NCBI RefSeq assembly: GCF_009733595.1
Contig: NZ_WOFH01000016.1
Location: 62,001 to 126,000 of the forward strand
Length of the DNA: 64,000 bases
From: Actinomadura litoris
Lineage (GTDB): Bacteria; Actinomycetota; Actinomycetes; Streptosporangiales; Streptosporangiaceae
Reading direction: 5' to 3'
Part shown: one piece after another, positions 43,359-52,921 of the stretch
Position numbering within the stretch: the stretch's first letter is position 1
How the letters are laid out: the number at the start of each line of letters is the position of its first letter
The notes under the pieces: model-generated
Seen by the model: the letters and a program-made list of their open reading frames with translations, nothing else
Database searches by the model: none
Told to the model about the DNA's origin: nothing
Program-made: the position numbers and the translations under genes

Positions 43359-45505
43359 ATCAGTTCGAGGGGGTCGACCTGGACGCGGACGGTCTCGGCC
43401 GCCTTGCGCGCGCTGCGCACCCCCTGGGCCTCCTTCAGCGCCCGCGCCAGCGCCTGCCCCGCCGCGCTCGGCACGCGGACCAGCGCGCGCTCCCGCTCCG
43501 GCCCGTCCCCCGCCCCCGCCTGCGGGACGGGCACCGGCCCGAGCACCTCCGCGCCGTCGGGCAGCCGCGCGTCGGCCAGCAGCTCCCGGATCGCCGCGGG
43601 GGACGCGGTCAGCGACGCCATCCGCGCCGCGGGCGGGAAGCCCACCTCGCGCCGCTCGGCCAGCTCCCGCTCCGCGTAGGTCACCGGATCCCACCGGACG
43701 AGCGCCTGCACCGGCGGCAGCGACCCCTCGGCCGCCACGACCACCGGCGCGCCCGCGCGGACGAGCGAGGCCGCGTTCATCCAGCGGCGCAGCGCCTCCT
43801 CGCCGGCGCGCAGGTCGGGACGGCCCAGCAGCACCCATCCGTCCAGCAGCAGGCCCGCCCGGTACCCGCCCTCGGCGGACGGCTCGGCGCCCGGCGTCGA
43901 CACCACCAGCGCCCGCTCGGGCCCCACCCGGTCGAGGACCGCCTCCCGCCCCGACGTCCGCACCGGCACGCCCGGGAACGCCCGGCCCAGCTCCTCGGCC
44001 GTGCGCTTCGCGCCCACCACCACGGCGCGCACCTGGAAGAACCCGCACTCGGGGCAGTGCCAGTCGCCCGCGATGCGCCCGCACCACCGGCAGTAGGGGG
44101 CCGCGTGGGACGAGGACAGGGCCAGCGGCCCCTGGCACGCCGTGCACCGCGCCGGGCTCCGGCACCGCCCGCACGCGATGCCCGGCACGTAGCCGCGCCT
44201 GGGCACCTGCACCAGGACCGGCCCCTCCGCGAGCGCGCCCCGCGCCACCTCGAACGCCACGTTCGGCAGCCGGGCGGTGCGGGCGGCGGCGTCCCGGGCG
44301 AGCTGCGCGTCCTCCCCCACGTACCGGACGCGGGGCATCGCCTCCCGCACCCGCGCCCGGTCGGCGGCCAGCGCGTGCGCCCACCCGCTCTCGACGAGCC
44401 GCGTCGCGTCCGTGGTGCGGGTGAAGCCGCCGATCAGCGCGCCCGCGCCCGTCCGGTGGGCGCGCAGCGCGAGCACCTCGCGGGGGTGCGGGTAGGGCGC
44501 GTGCGGCTCGGCGTGGACGTCGTCGCCGTCGTCCCACAGGACGACCAGCCCCAGGTCGGCGACCGGCGCGAACATCGCCGCGCGGGTGCCGACCACCGCG
44601 CGGGCCCGTCCCCGCAGCACCGACAGCCACCTGCGGTACCGCTCGGCCGGGCCCAGCTCCGCCGTCAGCGCGACGTGCCGCCCCTCCCCCAGCTCGGCGG
44701 CCAGGGCGGCGTCCACGCGGGCGACGTCGCGCCCGTCGGCGACCACGACCAGCGCGCCGCGCCCGCCCGCCAGCGCCGCCGCGACGGCCCGCGCGATGGC
44801 CGGGGCCCATCCGTCGCCGGGCAGGGCCGTCCAGACCGCCCTGGGCGCCCTCCCCGCCTCCAGCGCGCCCAGGAACGACGCGCCCGCCGGATACTCCGCC
44901 CACCCGCCGGCCTCGGCGGCGTCCGCCTCCTCCGGCTCGCCTCCGGGAGCCGGCCCGCCCTCGGCCGCCGGCCCGCCCTCGGGCACCGGCCCGCCCTCGG
45001 GCACCGGCTCGGCCTCCACCCGGGCGTGCCGGGGCGGGACGGCCAGCCGGACCACGTCGGCGAACGTCCCCGCGTAGCGGACCGCCACCTCCCGGGCCAG
45101 CGCCGCGATCTCCGGGGTCAGCACGGGCTCGGACGAGGTGACCCGCTCCAGATAGGCCAGGCGGCCCTCGTGGTCGCTCTCGGCCACGCGCTCCAGCAGG
45201 AATCCGTCCACGAGCTGCCCGGCGAACCGCACCCGCACCCGGCACCCGGCGACGGCCTTGGCGGCCAGCTCGGCCGGCACCAGGTAGTCGAACGGGCGGT
45301 CCAGGTGCGGCAGCGACATGTCGACGGCCACGCGCGCGACCGGAAGATCGTCGGCCGGACGGCGCGCACCCTTCTTCGCGCCCCTGCGCCCGCCCGCCCC
45401 CGCCTTCCCGCCCGCGCCGGACGCCCGCCCCGCCCCGCCCGCCGGAGCCCTGGGAAGGTCGTCCAGGCCCGGGATCAGGTCCGCGCCCCCGCCGTCCTTG
45501 GTCAC
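43355..45505 (-). CDS. priA: Primosomal protein N' (PriA), helicase-motif-deficient actinobacterial form
   Basis: The product is 716 aa from GTG 45505. The N-terminal 3' DNA-binding domain reads VARVAVDMSLPHLDRPFDYL near residue 50. Zinc cysteines are complete: GRCRSPARCTACQ near residue 450 and YCRWCG, HCPECGFF after it. The helicase part, however, lacks a usable Walker A (the place of GxTGSGKTE reads ALPGDGWAPAI near residue 228) and has VLWDDGDDVHAEP where DEEH should be. This loss is known for actinobacterial PriA and suggests a loading or structural role in replication restart rather than unwinding. An acidic linker near residues 165-190 repeats EGGP several times. Confidence 0.9.
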   Translation of the reverse strand: MTKDGGGADLIPGLDDLPRAPAGGAGRASGAGGKAGAGGRRGAKKGARRPADDLPVARVAVDMSLPHLDRPFDYLVPAELAAKAVAGCRVRVRFAGQLVDGFLLERVAESDHEGRLAYLERVTSSEPVLTPEIAALAREVAVRYAGTFADVVRLAVPPRHARVEAEPVPEGGPVPEGGPAAEGGPAPGGEPEEADAAEAGGWAEYPAGASFLGALEAGRAPRAVWTALPGDGWAPAIARAVAAALAGGRGALVVVADGRDVARVDAALAAELGEGRHVALTAELGPAERYRRWLSVLRGRARAVVGTRAAMFAPVADLGLVVLWDDGDDVHAEPHAPYPHPREVLALRAHRTGAGALIGGFTRTTDATRLVESGWAHALAADRARVREAMPRVRYVGEDAQLARDAAARTARLPNVAFEVARGALAEGPVLVQVPRRGYVPGIACGRCRSPARCTACQGPLALSSSHAAPYCRWCGRIAGDWHCPECGFFQVRAVVVGAKRTAEELGRAFPGVPVRTSGREAVLDRVGPERALVVSTPGAEPSAEGGYRAGLLLDGWVLLGRPDLRAGEEALRRWMNAASLVRAGAPVVVAAEGSLPPVQALVRWDPVTYAERELAERREVGFPPAARMASLTASPAAIRELLADARLPDGAEVLGPVPVPQAGAGDGPERERALVRVPSAAGQALARALKEAQGVRSARKAAETVRVQVDPLELI

Positions 45506-45643
45506 GTCCCCGTCCTACCAGATCAACCCGACAGTCACCGCCGCACGCTAGGGTGAGTGGTCCCTTCGAACGGGGCGGGTGTCGCCGGGAGACCGCCCGG
45601 CGCCCGCCGGCCCCCTCGCCGCCCGACGAGCTCCGTAGGCGAT

Positions 45644-47329
45644 GTGACAGCAGCGCATACCCCAGAACGGACGGACGCGCCGCCCCGGGAGGGGCCGCAG
45701 CGCCGCTCCCCGAGGTCCACGGCACTCACCGCCCTCGCCGACTGGCGCCGGTGGACGAACCCGCGCCATCCCGTGGTGGCGGCCACCGTCGCCTCCGCCG
45801 TCATGCACCTGCTGTGGGCGCTGTACCTCGCGACCGAGGGCGGCGACCTCGCCGCCCAGGCCGCCTGGACCGACTTCGCCTGGAAGCACCCCGACACCGC
45901 CTACAGCTTCGCCTGGTACGGCGGGATGCACCCGGCGTCCTACAGCGTCCTGTCGCCCTACCTGATGGCCGTGTTCGGCATCCGGACCGTCGCGGTGGTG
46001 ACCGGCACCCTGTCGGCCACGCTGACCGCCTACCTGCTGCGGCGCTTCCGCACGCCGGTCGCGCTGCCCGCGAGCCTGTGGGCGGCGTTCGCGCTGGTCT
46101 GCAACTCCGCCTCGGGGCGCGTCACCTTCGGGCTCGGCCTGCTGTTCGCGCTCGCCGCGACGATCGTCGTCTTCACCGAGTACGGCACCCCGGCGCTGCG
46201 CGCGGCGGCCATGGTCGGGCTCGGCCTGCTGGCCACGCTGTCCAGCCCCGTCGCCGGGCTGTTCCTGATGGTGCTGGCCGCCGCGCTGATCCTCACCGGG
46301 CGGCGGCGCGCCGGGATCTGCCTGGCCGCCGGGCCGCCGCTGGTCGTCGGCACGACCAGCCTGCTGTTCCCCTTCAGCGGCGTCCAGCCGATCTCGCTCG
46401 ACGCGATCGTGCTGCCCGCCATCGCCAGCGTCGTCGCGGTGCTGCTGTGCGCGCCCCGCGAGTGGAAGATCGTGCGGATCGGCGCGGCCGTCTACCTCGC
46501 CGGGATCACGCTGACCTGGCTCATCCCCTCGCCGGTCGGCAGCAACGTCGAGCGGCTCTCGCTGCTGTTCGGCGGCATGTTCCTGCTGCCCGCGGTCGCG
46601 CGCGCCCACGGCCGGGCGCGGATCGCGGTGCTGTCGGCGGCGTTCATCGTCACCGCGTCCTGGCAGGTCGTGAAGCCCGTCGACGACGTGATCCACACCG
46701 AGCCGGCGGACGCCGCCGCGCGGCACGCCCGCGGCCTCATCGACGAGATGAAGGCGCTCGGCGCCGACGACACCCGCATCGAGGTCGTGCCGCTGCGCTC
46801 GCACTGGGAGGCGTCGGGGCTGAGCCGCCACTTCATCCTCGCCCGCGGCTGGAACCGGCAGGTCGACGCCGAGCGCCACGCGCTGTTCTACGAGGAGGGC
46901 GCGCTCACCGCCGCGTCCTACCGCGACTGGCTGCACAAGTGGGCGGTGCACTACGTCGTCCTGCCCACCCAGGAGACCGACTGGTCCGCGCAGGACGAGG
47001 CCGACCTCGTCGAGGCGGGCCAGCCCTACCTGACCGAGGTGTGGAGCGACGAGCACTGGCGGATCTTCCGCGTCTCGCGCCCGACGCCGCTGGTGGACGC
47101 CCCGGCGAAGGTGAGGCGCGTCAACTCCGGCCAGCTCGTCGTCGACGTGCCCGCCGCCGGATCGACGCTGGTGCGCGTCTCCTGGTCGCCCTGGCTTAGC
47201 GTCACCGGCGGGGGCGGCGGCTGCCTGGCCCGCGCGGGCGAGTTCGTCCGGATGGACGTCAAGGCCCCCGGCCGCTACACCATCGCCGCCCGGTACGGCC
47301 TGCACCGCGGCAACCACTGCCCGAGCTGA
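45644..47329 (+). CDS. Multi-pass membrane protein of unknown function
   Basis: The product is 561 aa from GTG 45644; the frame is open from GTG 45557, which would give 590 aa. About ten membrane helices lie between residues 50 and 360, followed by a soluble C-terminal part of roughly 190 residues ending GLHRGNHCPS. The architecture (polytopic N-terminus with HPVVAATVASAVMHLLW, extracytoplasmic C-terminal domain) recalls GT-C glycosyltransferases and actinobacterial envelope proteins, but no acidic DD/DE catalytic loop of a GT-C enzyme is evident. It is transcribed divergently from priA and converges on metK across a strong terminator. Confidence 0.65.
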   Translation: MTAAHTPERTDAPPREGPQRRSPRSTALTALADWRRWTNPRHPVVAATVASAVMHLLWALYLATEGGDLAAQAAWTDFAWKHPDTAYSFAWYGGMHPASYSVLSPYLMAVFGIRTVAVVTGTLSATLTAYLLRRFRTPVALPASLWAAFALVCNSASGRVTFGLGLLFALAATIVVFTEYGTPALRAAAMVGLGLLATLSSPVAGLFLMVLAAALILTGRRRAGICLAAGPPLVVGTTSLLFPFSGVQPISLDAIVLPAIASVVAVLLCAPREWKIVRIGAAVYLAGITLTWLIPSPVGSNVERLSLLFGGMFLLPAVARAHGRARIAVLSAAFIVTASWQVVKPVDDVIHTEPADAAARHARGLIDEMKALGADDTRIEVVPLRSHWEASGLSRHFILARGWNRQVDAERHALFYEEGALTAASYRDWLHKWAVHYVVLPTQETDWSAQDEADLVEAGQPYLTEVWSDEHWRIFRVSRPTPLVDAPAKVRRVNSGQLVVDVPAAGSTLVRVSWSPWLSVTGGGGGCLARAGEFVRMDVKAPGRYTIAARYGLHRGNHCPS

Positions 47330-47344
47330 CACGCGGACACAGGG

Positions 47345-47377
47345 AAGGGCCCCGGGGACGACGTCCCCGGGGCCCTT
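47345..47377. terminator. Strong bidirectional terminator between the membrane-protein gene and metK
   Basis: AAGGGCCCCGGGGAC (47345-47359) and GTCCCCGGGGCCCTT (47363-47377) form a perfect 15-bp stem with a 3-nt loop. Short T-rich tails lie on both sides, so it can serve both convergent genes. Confidence 0.88.
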
Positions 47378-47388
47378 CTCCGTCGCGG

Positions 47389-48582
47389 TTACAGGCCGGC
47401 GGCGCTGGCCAGGTCCTTGGCGCGGTCGGTCGACTCCCAGGAGAAGTCGGGCTCCGGCCGGCCGAAGTGGCCGTAGGCGGCGGTCTGCTGGTAGATCGGG
47501 CGGAGCAGGTCGAGGTCGCGGACGATCGCGGCCGGACGCAGGTCGAACACCTCGGGCACGGCGGCCTGGATGCGCGCGGCCGGGACCTTCTCCGTGCCGA
47601 AGGTCTCCACGAACACCCCGACCGGGTGCGCCTTGCCGATCGCGTAGGCGACCTGCACCTCGGCGCGGTCGGCGAGGCCCGCGGCGACGATGTTCTTGGC
47701 GACCCACCGCATCGCGTACGCGGCGGACCGGTCGACCTTGGACGGGTCCTTGCCGGAGAACGCGCCGCCGCCGTGCCGGGCCATGCCGCCGTAGGTGTCA
47801 ACGATGATCTTGCGGCCGGTGAGGCCCGCGTCGCCCATCGGCCCGCCGATCTCGAACCGGCCGGTGGGGTTGACCAGCAGCCGGTAGCCGGAGGTGTCTA
47901 GGTCGAACGCGGCGAGCACCGGGTCGACGACGTGCTCCTTGACGTCGGGGGTGAGCAGTTCCTTCAGGTCGATGTCGGGCGCGTGCTGCGAGGACACCAC
48001 GACGGTGTCGAGGCGGACGGCGCGGTCGCCGTCGTACTCGATCGTGACCTGGGTCTTGCCGTCGGGGCGCAGGTAGGGGACGTCGCCGCTCTTGCGGACG
48101 TGCGAGAGCCGCTGCGCGAGCCGGTGCGCGATCGTGATCGGCAGCGGCATCAGCTCGGGCGTCTCGCTCGTGGCGTAGCCGAACATCAGGCCCTGGTCGC
48201 CCGCGCCCTGCCGGTCGAGGTCGTCGACGCCCTCGCCCTCGCGGGTCTCGTAGGCGTCGTCGACGCCCTGCGCGATGTCGGGCGACTGCGCCCCGATGGA
48301 CACCGACACGCCGCAGGAGTGCCCGTCGAAGCCCTTCTTGGACGAGTCGTAGCCGATCTCAAGGATCTTCTCCCGGATCACGCCGGGGAGGTCGACATAG
48401 GTCTCGGTGGTGACCTCACCGGCCACATGCACCTGACCGGTCGTGATCATCGTCTCGACGGCGACCCGGCTGCGCGGGTCGTCCTTGAGCATCGAGTCGA
48501 GGATCGCGTCGCTGATCTGGTCCGCGATCTTGTCCGGGTGGCCTTCGGTGACGGACTCGGAGGTGAACAGGCGGCGAGACAC
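47389..48582 (-). CDS. metK: S-adenosylmethionine synthase
   Basis: The product is 397 aa from GTG 48582 with AAGGAG upstream. It makes SAM from methionine and ATP. Signatures: [18 protein letters not shown] near residue 12, [18 protein letters not shown] near residue 126, [20 protein letters not shown] near residue 270 (P-loop-like) and the C-terminal [13 protein letters not shown]. The 5' leader of roughly 100 nt holds a strong hairpin. Confidence 0.97.
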   Translation of the reverse strand: MSRRLFTSESVTEGHPDKIADQISDAILDSMLKDDPRSRVAVETMITTGQVHVAGEVTTETYVDLPGVIREKILEIGYDSSKKGFDGHSCGVSVSIGAQSPDIAQGVDDAYETREGEGVDDLDRQGAGDQGLMFGYATSETPELMPLPITIAHRLAQRLSHVRKSGDVPYLRPDGKTQVTIEYDGDRAVRLDTVVVSSQHAPDIDLKELLTPDVKEHVVDPVLAAFDLDTSGYRLLVNPTGRFEIGGPMGDAGLTGRKIIVDTYGGMARHGGGAFSGKDPSKVDRSAAYAMRWVAKNIVAAGLADRAEVQVAYAIGKAHPVGVFVETFGTEKVPAARIQAAVPEVFDLRPAAIVRDLDLLRPIYQQTAAYGHFGRPEPDFSWESTDRAKDLASAAGL

Positions 48583-48642
48583 GTACGTGAGCTCCTTGCA
48601 GCGGCTGCTGACTGACGTCGCAGGACGGATTGTTTGTCGTGC

Positions 48643-48671
48643 CCGGTGGCGGGACGCCGCCCCTCCACCGG
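48643..48671 (-). promoter_or_regulatory. Structured leader of metK
   Basis: CCGGTGG (48643-48649) and CCACCGG (48665-48671) pair, extended inside by GGG and CCC, giving a stable stem about 60 nt upstream of the metK start codon. A TAGACT element at 48694-48699 on the minus strand could be the -10 box. The CCCGGCAACC-type core of SAM-I/SAM-IV riboswitches is absent, so it is not a recognised SAM riboswitch. Confidence 0.4.
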
Positions 48672-48751
48672 TTCCCCTTGGATGATGAGGGCGAGTCTAG
48701 CGGGATCGGCTGGAGGCGCCCTAAAGCCGCGATGCAGGCCCGCTCGGCCGC

Positions 48752-49972
48752 TCACCCGGGCGCCGCGGGCTTCAGGCGGGCGGCGACGAGGTCCCAGACG
48801 ACGTCGGCGAGGGCCTCCTTGGCGCCGCGCGGCACCTCGGTCTCGGAGCCGTCGGCGCCGAGCACGACCGCCGCGTTGTCGGGGCGCCCGAAGGCGAGGT
48901 CCTCGCCGACCTGGTTGACGACGAGGAGGTCGCTGCCCTTGCGGGCGAGCTTGGCGCGGCCGTTGGCGAGCACGTCGTCGGTCTCGGCGGCGAACCCGAC
49001 GATCACCTGCTCGGGGCGCCGCGTCCGGCCGAGCTCGGCGAGGATGTCGGCGTTCTGCACCAGCGCGATGGGCTCGGGGCCCGAGCCCTCGGTCTTCTTG
49101 ATCTTGGAGTCCCGGTAGCCGGCGGGCCGGAAGTCGGCGACGGCGGCGGCCATGACGACCGCGTCGGCCTCCTCCGCCGCCGCGAGGACCGCCGCGCGCA
49201 ACTGCTCGGCCGACCCCACCGGGACGACCCGCGCGCCAGCCGGGTCGGGCAGTGCGACGTTGGCCGCCACCAGCGTCACGCGGGCGCCGCGGGCGACCGC
49301 CGTCCGCGCCAGCGCGTACCCCTGGAGCCCGGACGAGCGGTTGCCGATGAAGCGGACCGGGTCGATCGGCTCGCGGGTGCCGCCCGCCGACACCACGACG
49401 TGCCGCCCCGCGAGGTCGGCGTCGCCCGCGCCCCGCGCGAGGACGCGCCGGGCGACCTCGAACAGCTCGCCCGGGTCGGGCAGCCGGCCGGGGCCGGTGT
49501 CCTTGCCGGTCAGCCGCCCGGACGCGGGCTCGACGACGACCGCGCCGCGCGAGCGCAGCGTCTCGACGTTCGCGCGGGTCGCGGGGTGCTCCCACATCTC
49601 GGTGTGCATCGCGGGCGCGAACACGACCGGGCAGTGCGCGGTGAGCAGCGTGTTCGTGAGCAGGTCGTCGGCGAGGCCGTGCGCGGCCCTGGCGAGCAGG
49701 TCGGCGGTGGCCGGCGCCACGAGCACCAGGTCGGCGTCCTGCCCCAGCCGCACGTGCGGCACGGCGGGGACGTCGTCCCACACCTGCGCGGAGACCGGGT
49801 GCCCCGACAGGGCGGCCCAGGTGGGCTCGCCGACGAACCGGAGCGCGTCGGCGGTCGGCACGACCCGGACATCGTGCCCCGACTCGGTGAGCCGCCGGAG
49901 CAGCTCGCACACCTTGTACGCGGCGATGCCGGCGCCCACGCCCAACACGACACGCGGCTTACGGGAGGTCAT
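48752..49972 (-). CDS. coaBC: Bifunctional phosphopantothenoylcysteine decarboxylase / phosphopantothenate-cysteine ligase
   Basis: The product is 406 aa. The CoaC half (residues 1-190) is a flavoprotein with VVLGVGAGIAAYKVCELLRR at the start and the motif FAPAMHTEMWEHPATRANV near residue 112. The CoaB half has VVSAGGTREPIDPVRFIGNR near residue 195, KIKKTEGSGPEPIALVQNAD near residue 292 and VIVGFAAETDDVLANGRAKL near residue 318. It carries out two steps of coenzyme A synthesis in the cytosol. It lies between rpoZ and metK, a constant order in actinobacteria. Confidence 0.95.
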   Translation of the reverse strand: MTSRKPRVVLGVGAGIAAYKVCELLRRLTESGHDVRVVPTADALRFVGEPTWAALSGHPVSAQVWDDVPAVPHVRLGQDADLVLVAPATADLLARAAHGLADDLLTNTLLTAHCPVVFAPAMHTEMWEHPATRANVETLRSRGAVVVEPASGRLTGKDTGPGRLPDPGELFEVARRVLARGAGDADLAGRHVVVSAGGTREPIDPVRFIGNRSSGLQGYALARTAVARGARVTLVAANVALPDPAGARVVPVGSAEQLRAAVLAAAEEADAVVMAAAVADFRPAGYRDSKIKKTEGSGPEPIALVQNADILAELGRTRRPEQVIVGFAAETDDVLANGRAKLARKGSDLLVVNQVGEDLAFGRPDNAAVVLGADGSETEVPRGAKEALADVVWDLVAARLKPAAPG

Positions 49973-50031
49973 GCGCTCAACTTTCCCATCAGGCGACCGA
50001 CCCGTGGCACGGCGGGCCCGGTGGGGCGGAC

Positions 50032-50286
50032 TCAGCCCTCGATGGGCTCGGCGTTCAGGAGGCCCTCGCGGGTCTCGCGCAGGGCGATGGAGAGGGGCTT
50101 CTCCTGCACCTGCGTCTCGACGAGCGGGCCGACGTACTCCAGCAGGCCCTCGCCCAGCTGGGCGTAGTAGGCGTTGATCTGGCGCGCGCGCTTGGCCGCG
50201 ATGCTCACGAGGCCGTACTTGGTGTCGACGACCTCCAGGAGCTCGTCGATCGAGGGGTTGGTGATGCCCTCATTGCTGGCTGCCAC
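50032..50286 (-). CDS. rpoZ: RNA polymerase omega subunit
   Basis: The product is 84 aa. It has the omega pattern [20 protein letters not shown] and [20 protein letters not shown], and ends [16 protein letters not shown]. Omega helps beta-prime fold into the polymerase. It lies 26 bp after gmk and 59 bp before coaBC. Confidence 0.95.
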   Translation of the reverse strand: MAASNEGITNPSIDELLEVVDTKYGLVSIAAKRARQINAYYAQLGEGLLEYVGPLVETQVQEKPLSIALRETREGLLNAEPIEG

Positions 50287-50312
50287 TCGGTGGCCTTCCC
50301 TAGGTTCGGCTT

Positions 50313-50879
50313 CTAGCGATCAGCCATCAAGGCTAGCAGCTCGGCGCACACGTCCTGGACGGCGGTGTTGACGAGCGTCACGTCGAACTCCTGCTCGGCG
50401 GCCAGCTCCACGCGGGCGGCGTCGAGCCGGCGTTCGATCACCTCGGGGGGCTCGGTGCCCCGGCCCGTGAGCCGGCGGACGAGCTCCTCCCACGAGGGCG
50501 GGGCGAGGAACACCAGCCGGGACTCCGGCATCGCCTGGCGGACCTGCCGGGCACCCTGGAGGTCGATCTCCAGGAGCACCGGCTCGCCGCGCGCCAGCCG
50601 TTCCTCGACGGGGCCGCGGGGGGTGCCGTAGCGGTTGCCCGCGAACTCCGCCCATTCGAGCAGCTCCCCCTCGGCGACGAGCCGGTCGAAGCCGGCGTCG
50701 TCGACGAAGAAGTACTGCACGCCGTGGGTCTCACCCGGCCGGGGGGACCGGGTGGTCACCGAGACCGACAGCCACACCCGGGGGTGTGAGCGCCGGATCT
50801 CGGCGACGACCGTGCTCTTGCCGACGCCTGACGGCCCGGAGAGGACCGTCAGCCGCCGGAGGAGCGGGCCATGCGGCAT
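50313..50879 (-). CDS. gmk: Guanylate kinase
   Basis: From ATG 50879 the product is 188 aa, starting [18 protein letters not shown]; a GTG at 50966 would add 29 Ala/Gly/Pro-rich residues. The P-loop is [15 protein letters not shown] near residue 14, the GMP-binding part is [20 protein letters not shown] near residue 40 and [15 protein letters not shown] near residue 80, and the lid [15 protein letters not shown] follows. It phosphorylates GMP to GDP. The gap to mihF is about 115 bp with this start. Confidence 0.93.
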   Translation of the reverse strand: MPHGPLLRRLTVLSGPSGVGKSTVVAEIRRSHPRVWLSVSVTTRSPRPGETHGVQYFFVDDAGFDRLVAEGELLEWAEFAGNRYGTPRGPVEERLARGEPVLLEIDLQGARQVRQAMPESRLVFLAPPSWEELVRRLTGRGTEPPEVIERRLDAARVELAAEQEFDVTLVNTAVQDVCAELLALMADR

Positions 50880-50994
50880 GGAGCCGTCCGGCGCAGGAAT
50901 GGGTGCGCCGGAGCCGGACGGGATGGAGCCGGCCAGGGGGAGCCCCGAGCCGGCCGCGGCGGTCACGCCGCCGCGCCCGACCGTGAGTCGCGTG

Positions 50995-51321
50995 TCAGCG
51001 GTTCGCACTTCCGCCGAACTCACGCTCCAGGGAGGCGCGCTGGTTCGCGCCGAGGCCCCGCACGCGGCGGGACTCGGCGATACCCAGGCGCTCCATGATC
51101 TGCTTCGCACGGACCTTGCCCACGCCGGGAAGTGATTCCAGGAGGGCCGAGACCTTCATCTTTCCGATGACGTCATCGGACTGACCCTCCTTGAGAACCT
51201 CCGCGAGAGAGGTTCCCCCGTGCTTGAGCTTGTTCTTAACCTCGGCCCGCTCCTTGCGCGCCTTGGCAGCCTTCTCCAGGGCTGCGGCGCGCTGTTCGGG
51301 GGTTAGGGGCGGAAGAGCCAC
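50995..51321 (-). CDS. mihF: Actinobacterial integration host factor MihF
   Basis: The product is 108 aa from GTG 51321 with GAGGTGA upstream. It has the MihF sequence: a basic N-terminal helix ([20 protein letters not shown]) and a helix-two-turn-helix DNA-binding part ([20 protein letters not shown], then [15 protein letters not shown]). sIHF/mIHF is an abundant, essential nucleoid protein specific to actinobacteria that bends DNA and is unrelated to E. coli IHF. A promoter candidate lies 47-76 bp upstream. Confidence 0.96.
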   Translation of the reverse strand: MALPPLTPEQRAAALEKAAKARKERAEVKNKLKHGGTSLAEVLKEGQSDDVIGKMKVSALLESLPGVGKVRAKQIMERLGIAESRRVRGLGANQRASLEREFGGSANR

Positions 51322-52204
51322 GCCGGGTCACCTCAGGTTTCCACTCGATGGAGTCGGACGGGTTGGGAAACTAGCGAGTTCACGCCCCATAAGGCAACGT
51401 GAAGTGCCGTTTAGCCCGCCACAAATTCACGAAAATCACTCCCCGGAGTGTCCTGAATACCGAGTGTACACAACTTCGCCGGTGCGGGGCCCATCCCCGT
51501 GCCTTGCTGGGACTTTCGCATGATCGTGAAAATCCCCCCTTTCTGACCCCATTTGCGGCACCGAGTACCAGAATGCCATGGCGGCCAGGAGGCGGGTGGG
51601 AGCTCTGGACCATGATCCCGGCATCCGCGGGCCCGCTCCCACCGGTCCAGGCCCTGACGCGCGTGTGACGTCCCCCACACCCCGCCGGGACGCTAGTGAC
51701 GCTCGTCACGCCGGGCCGTTCCGCACGTCGGGGCGGCACCGGGCCTGCCATCCTCGTGACACGTCGCCCGCCAAGATCGTTACCGACCCTGGAGTCGCCG
51801 CCTCGTCCCGCTCCCCGCTCCCCCTCCCCGCAGGCGCCCGGCCGCGCGCGTGCGCCCGCCGCCGCGCGCCCTCCGGCCCGCCGATGGCGCGCGGAAACGA
51901 TTCCACCGGAACCGGGGTGACAACTCCGAGTAACGATGCCCGCAAACCCCGGGCCCGGGTGAACGACTTCCGCCGTTCGGCGCGTACCGGATTGGGGAAG
52001 ACCCCGGCGCCCGATTGGCATTGCGGAGAAACGACTAAGAACGATGCAGGACGCCCTAGTGCGGGCCGTAGTACAGCGGGCCCTAAACGTTGCCCGGAAA
52101 GCAAAACTCGCCATCCGGACACGCGAAGATCTTTCATGTCCGGGTGGCGGCGGCGGAGGCCCGCAGAGGGCCGCGGAGGCCCCCGCGGAAGCCTCTGGGA
52201 GCCG
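51322..52204. other. 883-bp gene-free stretch between pyrF and mihF
   Basis: No open frame here looks like protein: all candidates are rich in Arg, Pro and Gly with no family resemblance. The mihF-proximal 250 bp are AT-richer and hold the mihF promoter. Around 51696-51709 the sequence GTGACG CT CGTCAC forms a 14-bp palindrome. The rest up to pyrF is typical high-GC DNA with no recognised RNA. Confidence 0.5.
51368..51397 (-). promoter_or_regulatory. Candidate sigma-70-type promoter of mihF
   Basis: On the minus strand TTGCCT (51397-51392) and TAGTTT (51373-51368) are 18 bp apart, 46 bp before the GTG of mihF. The surroundings are AT-richer than the genome. Confidence 0.45.
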
Positions 52205-52921
52205 CTAGGAGGCTCCGGCGGACGCGCGGCGCAGCGCGGCGGCGATGCCCGCCGCGGCGGCGCCCGGGTCGGGCGCTCCGGTGATGGGACGGCCGATGAC
52301 CAGCAGGTCCGCCCCGGCGGCCAGGGCCTGCTCGGGGGTGGCGACGCGCGCCTGGTCCTGGACGTCGGCGCCCGCCGGGCGGACGCCGGGCGTGATCAGC
52401 GTGACCCCCGCGCCGACCTCGGCGCGGACGGCGGCGGCCTCCTGCGGGGAGCACACGAGCGCCCGCGCGCCCGCCTCGACGGCCAGGGCGGCCAGCCGGC
52501 GGACGGCGTCGGGCGCGGGCCCCTCCAGCCCGATCGCGGCCAGGTCGGCCTCCCCCAGGGACGTCAGCACGGTCACCGCCGCGATGGCCGTGCCGGGGGC
52601 CGCCTCGACCGCCGCGCGGACCATGGCGGGGCCCCCGGCGGCGTGCACGGTGAGGTACGACGGGCGGAGCCGGGCGACCGCGCGGGCGGCGCCCCGGACG
52701 GTCGCCGGGATGTCGTGCAGCTTGAGGTCGAGGAACACCTGGACGCCGCTCGCGCCCCGGACGGCGGCGACCACGTCCGGCCCGTACCGCAGGTACAGCT
52801 CCAGGCCGACCTTGACCGTGGTGACGTACGGCGTGACCAGCGCGGCCCAGCGCGCCGCCGTGTCCAGGTCGGGGGCGTCCAGGGCGACGGCGATCGGCGC
52901 GGGGGTGATGGGCGGGGTCAC
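52205..52921 (-). CDS. pyrF: Orotidine-5'-phosphate decarboxylase
   Basis: The product is 238 aa from GTG 52921, overlapping the pyrD stop by 4 bp. It is of the Mycobacterium-type single-domain class: [20 protein letters not shown], the catalytic [18 protein letters not shown] near residue 66 (Lys-Asp pair), and [19 protein letters not shown] near residue 205. It makes UMP from OMP. It is the last gene of the operon. Confidence 0.95.
   Translation of the reverse strand: MTPPITPAPIAVALDAPDLDTAARWAALVTPYVTTVKVGLELYLRYGPDVVAAVRGASGVQVFLDLKLHDIPATVRGAARAVARLRPSYLTVHAAGGPAMVRAAVEAAPGTAIAAVTVLTSLGEADLAAIGLEGPAPDAVRRLAALAVEAGARALVCSPQEAAAVRAEVGAGVTLITPGVRPAGADVQDQARVATPEQALAAGADLLVIGRPITGAPDPGAAAAGIAAALRRASAGAS

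Noticed and set aside
48583-48751. SAM riboswitch upstream of metK
   Set aside because: The conserved cores of SAM-I and SAM-IV aptamers are not present; only a simple hairpin is seen.
51380-52114. Open frames in the pyrF-mihF gap on both strands
   Set aside because: The products are Arg/Pro/Gly-rich without motifs or ribosome sites, so the gap was called gene-free.
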